A stretch of DNA of 6,237 nt from Bacteroidales bacterium (lineage in GTDB: Bacteria > Bacteroidota > Bacteroidia > Bacteroidales > UBA1402). The notes under the pieces were generated by a model. The model saw nothing but the letters and a program-made list of their open reading frames with translations. It ran no database searches and was not told the DNA's origin. This document shows positions 1 to 6,237 of this stretch, piece after piece; the stretch's first letter is position 1; each line of letters begins with the position of its first letter. The DNA lies in the NCBI GenBank assembly GCA_023230125.1, contig JALNXZ010000094.1:1-6237 (forward strand), read 5' to 3'. The position numbers and the translations under genes are program-made.

Positions 1-952
1 CAAACGTGTCCTGGCTTTTTCAACCATTTCTCAGATAGCATACATGATAACCGCACTGGGCATTTCCGGTTATGGTGCTCATGAAGGTCTAGGATATATG
101 GCTTCCATGTTCCATTTGTTTACACATGCATTTTTTAAAGCCTTGTTGTTCCTGGGTGCAGGTGCAGTGATTCACGCAGTTCATAGCAATGAAATGGATT
201 CTATGGGAGGATTGAGAAAATATCTGCCGATTACGCATATCACATTTCTGATTGCTTGTTTGTCCATATCCGGTATTCCTCCTTTCTCCGGCTTTTTCAG
301 TAAGGATGAAATTCTGGTGGCTGCGCTCGAAAACAATCAGATCGTATTCTGGTGCTTGTATTTCTGCGCCGGCTTGACCGCTTTTTATATGTTCAGACTT
401 TATTATCGGATATTCTGGGGAGAAAACGATAAGGTTTATCAGCATACTCCGCATGAAGCTCCTGCATCGATGACTATTCCTTTGATCATCCTTGCGGCAT
501 TGACCTGCGTGGTAGGTTTTATCCCATTCTCTGAATTCGTTTCTACAGACAATACTGTTTTCCATACACATATTGAATGGTCAATCGCTTCTTTGAGTAT
601 TTTAGTTGCTGTAATCGGTATCGTAATTGCCACATTGATGTATCGCAAGAAGAATGATTCTTCTGATAGGGTTGCAGCAAGTATCAAAGGCTTTTACAAA
701 GCAGCATATCATAAATTCTATTTTGATGAGATATGGATATTTGTAACCAAGAAGATCATTTTCAATTGTATCTCACAACCTATTGCATGGTTTGACCGTC
801 ATGTAGTTGATGGTTTCATGAACTTACAGTCGACCATGACCAATTACCTTTCCAGAAAAATTAAGTTTGCTCAGTCAGGAGAAATTCAGGATTATGCCTG
901 GGCTTTTATTATGGGTACAGTGGTAATCATATCACTTCTGGTTTTTATTTAA
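1..952 (+). CDS. nuoL: NuoL, complex I antiporter-like subunit (3' part)
   Basis: Membrane subunit L of respiratory complex I, the most distal proton-pumping module of the membrane arm. The reading frame is open from base 2, so the gene starts outside the window; 316 C-terminal residues are visible, about half of the usual ~610. The visible part opens with KRVLAFST, whose Lys matches K305 of E. coli NuoL. It continues with HLFTHAFFK (visible residues 38-46), matching H334, H338 and K342, and then GFFSKDEIL, whose Lys (visible residue 101) matches K399 of helix 12. The C-terminus (about 240-293) matches the long lateral helix that runs along the membrane arm, followed by a last transmembrane segment ending LLVFI. 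The loop between the K305 and H334 equivalents is eight residues longer than in E. coli. nuoM follows after 31 bases, so the two are probably co-transcribed. Family assignment is firm; the N-terminal half cannot be judged. Confidence 0.97.
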   Translation, partial: KRVLAFSTISQIAYMITALGISGYGAHEGLGYMASMFHLFTHAFFKALLFLGAGAVIHAVHSNEMDSMGGLRKYLPITHITFLIACLSISGIPPFSGFFSKDEILVAALENNQIVFWCLYFCAGLTAFYMFRLYYRIFWGENDKVYQHTPHEAPASMTIPLIILAALTCVVGFIPFSEFVSTDNTVFHTHIEWSIASLSILVAVIGIVIATLMYRKKNDSSDRVAASIKGFYKAAYHKFYFDEIWIFVTKKIIFNCISQPIAWFDRHVVDGFMNLQSTMTNYLSRKIKFAQSGEIQDYAWAFIMGTVVIISLLVFI

Positions 953-983
953 TATGACTTATAATTGCTAAATAATACAGAAT

Positions 984-2468
984 ATGGATTTCCTTTCATT
1001 CTTTGTACTTGTTCCTCTACTGATGCTGGTTTGCTTCCTGCCATGTAAAAACATCCGCCAGATTCGGGCGGTAGCTGTTGTTGGCTCTTCCATTCTTCTA
1101 GGATTGTCTGTTGCATTGGTTTTTATGTTTATTGGAGAAAGAACTGCCGGTAATACAGCAGAGATGTTGTTCATTTTTGATCGACTTTGGTTTCCGTCAT
1201 TAAATATTCATTACTCCGTAGGTGTTGATGGTATTTCGGTCGTTATGTTGCTGCTTTCCTCTGTCATTGTGTTTACAGGAGTATTTGCTTCGTGGAATCA
1301 GAAACCTCTTACCAAAGAATTTTTCATGTGGCTTATTCTACTGGCTACCGGTGTTTTCGGATTTTTTATTTCAGTAGACTTATTCACCATGTTGCTTTTC
1401 TATGAGGTGGCATTAATTCCGATGTATCTGCTTATTGGAGTATGGGGGACTGGCAAGAAGGAATATTCTGCGATGAAACTGACTTTGATGTTAATGGGTG
1501 GATCTGCCCTCATGATGGTGGGTATCTTCGGCATTTATTTCAATTCAGCCGGCGATGTTGGCATGTACACTTTTAATCTTCAGGAAATTGCACAAAATGG
1601 AATTCCAATCGAAGCTCAACGTATTTTCTTCCCGCTGACTTTTATCGGTTTTGGTGTCCTCGGTGCTATGTTTCCTTTCCATACATGGTCTCCTGATGGT
1701 CATGCCTCAGCCCCGACAGCTGTATCTATGTTGCATGCCGGTGTATTGATGAAACTTGGAGGTTACGGATGTTTCCGTGTCGCTATTTCTTTGATGCCTG
1801 AGGCTGCACATGAACAGGCGTGGTTCTTTTTGATCCTGACCGGTATCAGTGTCGTTTACGGTGCTTTTGGAGCTTGCGCGCAAAAGGACCTGAAATACAT
1901 CAATGCTTATTCTTCTGTGAGCCACTGCGGCCTTGTACTCTTTGCCATTCTGATGTTGAATGAGACCGCAATGACGGGTGCAATTATGCAGATGCTTTCT
2001 CACGGTTTGATGACGGCACTCTTCTTTGCTTTAATCGGCATGATTTACGGAAGGACTCATACCCGCGATATTCGTGAAATGGGAGGCTTGATGCGCATCA
2101 TACCTTTCCTTTCTGTGTCTTATGTGATTGCCGGTTTGGCTTCATTGGGATTGCCTGGATTTAGCGGTTTCGTTTCTGAGATGATGATTTTTGTCGGATC
2201 TTTCCAACATACCGATATGTTCCATCGTGCATTTACCATTGTCGCCTGTTCATCCATCGTCATTACTGCGGTCTATATTTTGCGTGTTGTTGGTAAGATA
2301 CTTTTCGGTGGTGTACAGAATGAACACCATAAAACACTGACCGATGCTACTTGGTTTGAAAAGATTGCTGTCGTTACGTTGATTGTTTGTATTACAGGAA
2401 TCGGTTTTTTCCCGAGTTTTGTATCTGACATCATCAAGGACAGTCTGACTATAATGACAAATTGGTAA
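984..2468 (+). CDS. nuoM: NuoM, complex I antiporter-like subunit
   Basis: Membrane subunit M of complex I (ND4 homologue), a Mrp-type antiporter-like proton channel between NuoL and NuoN. It has 494 residues (E. coli 509) and is strongly hydrophobic, with about 14 transmembrane helices expected. Recognisable sites are Glu141 in LLFYEVALIPMYLL (E. coli E144, helix 5), PFHTWSPDGHASAPTA (231-246), Lys257 in GVLMKLGGYG (K265), His314 in SVSHCGL (H322), His340 (H348) and Glu399 in GFVSEMMIF (E407, helix 12). The helix 7 lysine (K234 in E. coli) is absent: the aligned residue is Leu226, and no Lys occurs between residues 213 and 256. From helix 7 onward all these matches keep the same offset of eight, so the alignment is secure. 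The ATG at 984 gives the natural NuoM N-terminus; no clear Shine-Dalgarno sequence precedes it, as usual in Bacteroidetes. It lies 31 bases after nuoL and 42 before nuoN, in one operon. Confidence 0.97.
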   Translation: MDFLSFFVLVPLLMLVCFLPCKNIRQIRAVAVVGSSILLGLSVALVFMFIGERTAGNTAEMLFIFDRLWFPSLNIHYSVGVDGISVVMLLLSSVIVFTGVFASWNQKPLTKEFFMWLILLATGVFGFFISVDLFTMLLFYEVALIPMYLLIGVWGTGKKEYSAMKLTLMLMGGSALMMVGIFGIYFNSAGDVGMYTFNLQEIAQNGIPIEAQRIFFPLTFIGFGVLGAMFPFHTWSPDGHASAPTAVSMLHAGVLMKLGGYGCFRVAISLMPEAAHEQAWFFLILTGISVVYGAFGACAQKDLKYINAYSSVSHCGLVLFAILMLNETAMTGAIMQMLSHGLMTALFFALIGMIYGRTHTRDIREMGGLMRIIPFLSVSYVIAGLASLGLPGFSGFVSEMMIFVGSFQHTDMFHRAFTIVACSSIVITAVYILRVVGKILFGGVQNEHHKTLTDATWFEKIAVVTLIVCITGIGFFPSFVSDIIKDSLTIMTNW

Positions 2469-2510
2469 TTACTGATTCGTAAAGATTAATCGAAAACTAT
2501 ACTATATATA

Positions 2511-3926
2511 ATGGATTTAAGCAATTATTTATTGATGAAACAAGAAATGTCACTCATGGTGGTATTTCTCATTCTGATTGTTTATGACTTGTTCGCTTCG
2601 GATAATTTGAAAAAATATTTTCAACCGGTGGCTTGTCTGCTTTTCTTGATACATACCATTTATGGTTTTTTCCCTCAGGCTACAGGTACTTCTTTTGCCG
2701 GAATGTACGTTTGTAGTGGGGCTGTAATTTCCATGAAAAACATATTGAATGTTGGTGTCCTGCTTGTTTTGCTCCAGTCTAATGGTTGGTTGTCAAAAGA
2801 AGATACCAGTTTCAAACGTGGTGAATTTTTTATGCTGACACTTCTAACATTGTTTGGAATGTATCTGATGATTTCATCCGGTAACTTCATTCTGTTCTAT
2901 ATCGGTTTAGAAACGGCGTCATTGCCTATGGCTGCGCTCGCTGCTTTTGACAAGTATAAGAAAAATTCCGCTGAAGCTGGTGCCAAATACATATTTAACG
3001 CAGTGTTCTCTTCTGCCTGCTTGCTATTTGGACTTTCCTTTCTGTATGGTGCCTGTGGCACTTTTTACTTTGATGATTTGGCAAATTGTGTGTATTCTAC
3101 ACCTCTATTGGTGATGTCTCTGGTCTTTATTTCAGTCGGGTTGTTCTTCAAGATTTCACTCGTGCCTTTCCACTTCTGGACGGCTGATGTTTATCAGGGT
3201 GCTCCGACGAATGTTACCGCTTATCTTTCAACGATTTCCAAAGGGGCTGCAGTGTTTGCATTGATGACCATCTTATATAAAGTGTTTGGAACTATGTTTG
3301 ACGAATGGGGGAAAATGCTTTGGTGGATAGTATTGATTAGCATTACAGTAGGAAACTTATTTGCTATGAGACAGACGGATTTGAAGCGTTTTCTGGCTTT
3401 TTCTTCAGTTTCACAGGCCGGTTATATTGCTTTGGCTGTTTTGGCTTACTCTCCTGAGGGACTGTCTTCCATGATGTTTTATGTCCTCGTTTACATTTTC
3501 TCCAATATGGCAGCTTTCGGTGTTATCAACACCATTGAAACGAAAACTGGCAAGGTGGAAATGTCGGATTACAATGGTTTGTACAAGACCAATCCAAAAT
3601 TGGCACTTGCCATGATGATTGCTCTTTTCTCCTTAGGTGGTATTCCTCCTTTGGCCGGTTTCTTCAGCAAGTTCTTCGTCTTTACTGCAGCCGCTGCAAA
3701 AGGTGAATATCTCTTGGTTTTGCTTGCTTTATTGAACACCATCATATCCTTATATTATTACCTGTTGGTGGTAAGGGCTATGTTTATCAATCCGAACGAA
3801 ACTCCGATTGAAAATTTCAAGAGTGACGGATATATGAAAATCTCACTGGTATTCTGTATGGTCGGTCTGATTGTTGTGGGATTGGTAAGTGGCTTTTTTG
3901 AGCATTTGAGCTCAGTTAATTTTTGA
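2511..3926 (+). CDS. nuoN: NuoN, complex I antiporter-like subunit
   Basis: Membrane subunit N of complex I (ND2 homologue), the antiporter-like module nearest the quinone-side subunits. It has 471 residues (E. coli 485) and is hydrophobic throughout. The expected charged residues of the proton path are present: Glu134 in GLETASLPM (E. coli E133), Lys214 in GLFFKISLVPFHFW (K217, helix 7), Lys244 in STISKGAA (K247, helix 8) and Lys387 in GFFSKFFVF (K395, helix 12). KRFLAFSSVSQAGY (292-305) is the family signature in the middle helices, and GGIPPLAGFFSK (376-387) precedes the broken helix 12. The ATG at 2511 follows an A/T-rich leader without a Shine-Dalgarno sequence. It is the last gene of the nuo operon in this window, with a hairpin terminator 44 bases after its stop codon. 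It converges with murF. Confidence 0.97.
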   Translation: MDLSNYLLMKQEMSLMVVFLILIVYDLFASDNLKKYFQPVACLLFLIHTIYGFFPQATGTSFAGMYVCSGAVISMKNILNVGVLLVLLQSNGWLSKEDTSFKRGEFFMLTLLTLFGMYLMISSGNFILFYIGLETASLPMAALAAFDKYKKNSAEAGAKYIFNAVFSSACLLFGLSFLYGACGTFYFDDLANCVYSTPLLVMSLVFISVGLFFKISLVPFHFWTADVYQGAPTNVTAYLSTISKGAAVFALMTILYKVFGTMFDEWGKMLWWIVLISITVGNLFAMRQTDLKRFLAFSSVSQAGYIALAVLAYSPEGLSSMMFYVLVYIFSNMAAFGVINTIETKTGKVEMSDYNGLYKTNPKLALAMMIALFSLGGIPPLAGFFSKFFVFTAAAAKGEYLLVLLALLNTIISLYYYLLVVRAMFINPNETPIENFKSDGYMKISLVFCMVGLIVVGLVSGFFEHLSSVNF

Positions 3927-3960
3927 GTTTAATAATTTGGGCCTGATATGGACAGGTTTA

Positions 3961-4020
3961 TAAGATAAAAAATAGAGCATCTCAAATATGATTTTTGAGA
4001 TGCTCTATTTCTTATTTTTT
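3961..4020. terminator. Bidirectional intrinsic terminator between nuoN and murF
   Basis: A perfect 17-base inverted repeat has arms at 3970-3986 (AAATAGAGCATCTCAAA) and 3994-4010, with a 7-base loop. After one A/C mismatch, mostly A-T pairing continues outward between about 3962-3968 and 4012-4018. The right flank (CTTATTTTTTG) supplies a T-rich tail for transcripts from nuoN; the left flank (TAAGATAAAA) supplies a T-rich tail on the opposite strand for murF. The position between two convergent stop codons (3926 and 4040) fits a shared terminator. Termination itself is inferred from structure. Confidence 0.9.
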
Positions 4021-4039
4021 GTTTCGTCTGGAAAAATCG

Positions 4040-5332
4040 TTACAAAAACGGAACAATCGATTCCAGTTGATTTCCTCTGGATCCCTTGATTAGAATGGTA
4101 TAACCTTGTAATGGCTGCTCTTTTAGATAATCCGTAAAAGATTCCGCATTTTCAAAGATGGGGTAATCGCTGTAAGCCAGGTAAAATTCGGGGCCAATTA
4201 AAAAGACACGGTCAAAATTGCTTTCGGCTATTTTAAAAGCAAGTTTTCTGTGCTCTTCTTCACTTTGAGAGCCTAGTTCTTTCATGCTGCCCAGTATGAC
4301 TGCTTTTTGGGATGCATCATATTGCTGGAAGTTTTTGAGGGCGGCAGCCATACTGGTCGGATTGGCATTATAAGCATCAATGATTACTGTATTTTGCTCG
4401 GTTTGTTTGAGCTGCGAGCGGTTGTTACTTGGAATATACTCTTCCAATGCTTGACGTATCAAGTCATTCTCGACGTTGAATTCAAGTCCCACACAGATGG
4501 CAGCCACTGCGTTTTCCAGATTGTAGGATCCAATCAGGTTGGTTTGGGCTTCATTGGGAGTATCACTGTAGTTTGTATACCAACGTAGTTTAAGAAAAGG
4601 AGAGCAGGAAAGTACTTCTCCCCACAGTTCATATCCTGGCTGTGTGGCGTATTTGATATGATAAAGCCCTTTGGCGATGCTCCTTAGATAGGGGTTTTCC
4701 ATATTAATGAAAATTTTTCCACCTTTGGCTCTCAGATAATCATATAATTCTCCTTTGGTCTTGATGACACCTTCGAAAGAACCGAACCCTTCCAGATGTG
4801 CTTTTCCTACATTGGTGATCAAGCCGTAATCAGGATCGACAATTTGTACGAGTTCCTTGATTTCTCCGGGATGGTTGGCACCCATTTCAATGACGGCAAT
4901 GTCATGAGTGGCATTTAAGCGAAGCAAGGTCAGAGGAACTCCGATATGGTTGTTTAAATTCCCTTGGGTATAGAGGACCTTATATTTCTTGCTCAGAATA
5001 GAGGCCATCAGTTCCTTGGTGGTCGTCTTACCGTTGGTGCCGGTGATGCCGATAACGGGGATCTTGCATTGATACCTGTGGTATGAAGCAAGAGCCTGTA
5101 AGGTCTTCAAGCAATTATCCACCAATAATATCCGTTCATCTGTTACTGCATCAGGTTCATCAACAATTGCATAACTGCAGCCCAAATCCAATGCTTGTTT
5201 GGCAAATCGGTTTCCATTGAAGTTCTCACCTTTTAAGGCAATGAAAATGGATTTTTCCGGACAGTTGCGACTATCTGTTGTTACAACTGGGTGTGCCCGG
5301 TAAAGCGAATATAAGAATTCAATTGTCATCAT
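4040..5332 (-). CDS. murF: MurF, UDP-MurNAc-tripeptide--D-Ala-D-Ala ligase
   Basis: Cytoplasmic ATP-dependent ligase that joins D-alanyl-D-alanine to UDP-MurNAc-tripeptide, the last cytoplasmic step of peptidoglycan stem-peptide assembly. It has 430 residues (E. coli 452). The N-terminal substrate domain carries TTDSRNCPEKSIFIALKG (18-35). The central Mur ligase domain has the P-loop GITGTNGKTTTKEL (95-108), TQGNLNNHIGVPLTLL (122-137), EMGANHPGEI (149-158), TNVGKAHLEGFG (173-184) and the KTKGE segment (191-195). The C-terminal domain has NRSQ (304-307), IIDAYNANPTSMAAAL (317-332), LGSMKELG (347-354) and KGSRGNQLE (416-424). The YNANP motif and the GNxNNxxGVPLTLL motif point to MurF rather than MurC, MurD or MurE. 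Two adjacent ATG codons (at 5332 and 5329) could serve as start; the outer one is used here, and neither has a clear Shine-Dalgarno sequence. The gene is divergent from folP and convergent with nuoN, so it is probably transcribed alone within this window. Confidence 0.97.
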   Translation of the reverse strand: MMTIEFLYSLYRAHPVVTTDSRNCPEKSIFIALKGENFNGNRFAKQALDLGCSYAIVDEPDAVTDERILLVDNCLKTLQALASYHRYQCKIPVIGITGTNGKTTTKELMASILSKKYKVLYTQGNLNNHIGVPLTLLRLNATHDIAVIEMGANHPGEIKELVQIVDPDYGLITNVGKAHLEGFGSFEGVIKTKGELYDYLRAKGGKIFINMENPYLRSIAKGLYHIKYATQPGYELWGEVLSCSPFLKLRWYTNYSDTPNEAQTNLIGSYNLENAVAAICVGLEFNVENDLIRQALEEYIPSNNRSQLKQTEQNTVIIDAYNANPTSMAAALKNFQQYDASQKAVILGSMKELGSQSEEEHRKLAFKIAESNFDRVFLIGPEFYLAYSDYPIFENAESFTDYLKEQPLQGYTILIKGSRGNQLESIVPFL

Positions 5333-5378
5333 TTTTCGCAGTATTTGGATATATTATCGGAAACCTTTTCATTCACAG

Positions 5379-5410
5379 CAAAAATACATAATAATGTGCA
5401 AATGTGCAGA
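5379..5410 (-). promoter_or_regulatory. Candidate murF promoter (Bacteroides type)
   Basis: On the minus strand, TATTTTTG (5386 down to 5379) matches the Bacteroides -7 consensus TAnnTTTG exactly. Twenty bases further upstream, TCTG (5410-5407) matches three of four bases of the -33 TTTG element. The implied transcription start would leave a leader of roughly 40 bases before the murF ATG. The motif is short and lies in A/T-rich DNA, so this is a position-supported candidate only. Confidence 0.5.
5393..5408. repeat. Perfect 8-base tandem repeat, AATGTGCA x2
   Basis: AATGTGCA occurs at 5393-5400 and again directly at 5401-5408. It lies in the spacer between the diverging murF and folP genes, within the spacer of the candidate murF promoter. 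It could be a protein-binding site acting on murF, or chance; nothing else in the window repeats it. Confidence 0.45.
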
Positions 5411-5470
5411 GGTGATGGTAAGCAATTTTTTCTGATGCCAAAATTCCAACTAAAAACCTTCAATCATTTT

Positions 5471-5488
5471 TATTTTTGCGTACATTTG
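5471..5488 (+). promoter_or_regulatory. Candidate folP promoter: two -7 boxes
   Basis: Two exact matches to the Bacteroides -7 consensus TAnnTTTG stand ten bases apart: TATTTTTG (5471-5478) and TACATTTG (5481-5488). Either would start transcription about 35-50 bases before the folP ATG at 5532. No good TTTG -33 element is seen at the usual 19-21 base spacing for either box, which weakens the call. The position in the only non-coding stretch ahead of folP supports a promoter somewhere here. Confidence 0.5.
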
Positions 5489-5531
5489 TGTTTGAAGCCA
5501 TATGGTACGCTACAATATCAATTAATAGATT

Positions 5532-6237
5532 ATGCAGTTTCTGGGTAAGTCCTATTCCATAAATATTCACGGCCGACTCATGGATCTTAGTATTCCAAAA
5601 GTAATGGGAGTTCTTAATGTGACGCCGGATTCTTTCTTTTCAAGTAGTCGTTATATGTCTGAAGAAGGAATATTGTATAGGGTAGGACAAATCATTGATG
5701 AAGGAGCTGATATACTTGATGTCGGTGCATGTTCAACAAAACCAGGTATTGAACTGGTATCAGAAGAGGAAGAATTGATTCGTTTGCGCATGGCATTGCA
5801 TCTGATTCGCAAACGCTGGCCTGATTTCCCCATATCCGTAGATACTTTTCGTGCCAGGGTGTCAAAGGTTGTTGTAGAGGAATATGATATTGACATTATC
5901 AATGATATTTCCGGCGGAAACATGGATCCTGATATGTTTAAGACGGTGGCAGACCTGCATGTCCCATATATTCTAATGCATATGCAAGGAGCAGCACCAG
6001 CGGATATGCAATTGAATCCGCATTATGAAGACATGATGTCTGAAGTTTTTCAGTATTTGGCCAAACGAGTAGAAATGTTGCGTAACATCGGCGTCAATGA
6101 CATTATTCTGGATCCTGGTTTTGGCTTTGGGAAGACGGTCGAAAATAATTATGAAATGCTTCGTCGGCTGAATGAATTTGAGGTATTTGATTTACCGCTA
6201 CTTGTTGGTATTTCGAGAAAATCGATGATATATAAAT
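5532..6237 (+). CDS. folP: FolP, dihydropteroate synthase (5' part)
   Basis: Cytoplasmic enzyme that condenses dihydropterin pyrophosphate with p-aminobenzoate to dihydropteroate in folate synthesis; the sulfonamide target. The first 235 residues are visible (E. coli total 282); the rest runs past the window end. The TIM-barrel motifs appear in order: VMGVLNVTPDSF (24-35), the pterin/sulfonamide loop DVGACSTKPG (63-72), SVDTFR (102-107), INDISGG (123-129), LMHMQG (148-153), LDPGFGFGKTVENNYEML (193-210) and GISRKSM (226-232). The loop has Lys70 where E. coli has Arg63. The ATG at 5532 is chosen because an in-frame stop (TAG, 5526-5528) lies just ahead, and because translation from it adds the SYSINIHGRLMDLS leader typical of Bacteroides FolP; the inner ATG at 5580 would lose that first strand. 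The gene is divergent from murF and 199 bases from it. In Bacteroidales folP is often followed by a diadenylate cyclase gene, but that region is not visible here. Confidence 0.96.
   Translation, partial: MQFLGKSYSINIHGRLMDLSIPKVMGVLNVTPDSFFSSSRYMSEEGILYRVGQIIDEGADILDVGACSTKPGIELVSEEEELIRLRMALHLIRKRWPDFPISVDTFRARVSKVVVEEYDIDIINDISGGNMDPDMFKTVADLHVPYILMHMQGAAPADMQLNPHYEDMMSEVFQYLAKRVEMLRNIGVNDIILDPGFGFGKTVENNYEMLRRLNEFEVFDLPLLVGISRKSMIYK

Noticed and set aside
1..43. nuoL beginning at the ATG at 44
   Set aside because: The frame is open to base 2 and encodes KRVLAFSTISQIAY, a conserved mid-protein NuoL segment. The ATG at 44 is internal and the gene starts outside the window.
89..571. 160-codon open frame on the minus strand opposite nuoL
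   Set aside because: It lies wholly inside a well-conserved NuoL frame, its product is Cys/His/Arg-rich with no recognisable domain, and no start signal is seen. It is a shadow of the real gene, as are the other antisense frames inside nuoL, nuoM, nuoN, murF and folP.
2505..2512. TATAAT-like sequence just before nuoN, as a possible internal promoter
   Set aside because: It overlaps the nuoN start codon, so it could not drive a normal leader, and it is not the TAnnTTTG form used by the Bacteroides housekeeping sigma factor. It is better read as an A/T-rich translation leader.
4307..4588. 93-codon open frame on the plus strand opposite murF
   Set aside because: It is antisense to conserved MurF motifs (including YNANP and NRSQ), with no domain recognised.
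5345..5548. 67-codon open frame on the plus strand in the murF/folP spacer
   Set aside because: It overlaps the folP start in another frame, spans both candidate promoters and the tandem repeat, and the product shows no membrane, signal or domain pattern. It is more likely chance in A/T-rich non-coding DNA.
5580..5582. Alternative folP start at the inner ATG
   Set aside because: The upstream ATG at 5532 is in frame and adds a leader (INIHGRLMDLS) that fits the family N-terminus, with an in-frame stop directly before it.
1..6237. Mobile element, CRISPR array, tRNA or phage signature
   Set aside because: Beyond the terminator hairpin and the 8-base tandem repeat I saw no repeat array, no transposase or integrase frame, and no tRNA-like fold in the short intergenic gaps.

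Overview
The window looks like chromosomal DNA of a Bacteroidales bacterium, most likely Bacteroides or a close relative such as Phocaeicola. This is inferred from four things: protein sequences of Bacteroides type, moderate AT-richness, start codons with A/T-rich leaders and no clear Shine-Dalgarno sequence, and TAnnTTTG-type -7 promoter boxes. No RNA gene, mobile element, CRISPR array or integration scar was seen.

Left part (1-3926, + strand): the end of a respiratory complex I (nuo) operon. It holds the 3' half of nuoL, all of nuoM and all of nuoN, separated by 31 and 42 bases. These three encode the large antiporter-like membrane subunits that form the proton-pumping arm. nuoN is the last gene. 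It is followed by a strong hairpin (stem 3970-4010) with T-rich flanks on both sides, which can end transcription from both directions.

Middle (4040-5332, - strand): murF, the ligase that adds D-Ala-D-Ala to the peptidoglycan precursor. It converges on nuoN and lies apart from any other mur genes in this window.

Right part (5532-6237, + strand): the 5' part of folP (dihydropteroate synthase), cut by the window end. murF and folP are divergent across a 199-base spacer. The spacer carries candidate Bacteroides-type promoters for both genes and a perfect 8-base tandem repeat.

The genes belong to three pathways: energy conservation, cell-wall synthesis and folate synthesis. They are ordinary housekeeping genes and I see no new multi-gene system. 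The most notable observation is in NuoM. The lysine of transmembrane helix 7 that is central to proton transfer in the E. coli subunit (K234) is a leucine here (residue 226), while the other key residues of NuoM, and the corresponding lysine in NuoN, are kept. A smaller point is an Arg-to-Lys difference in the substrate/sulfonamide loop of FolP.
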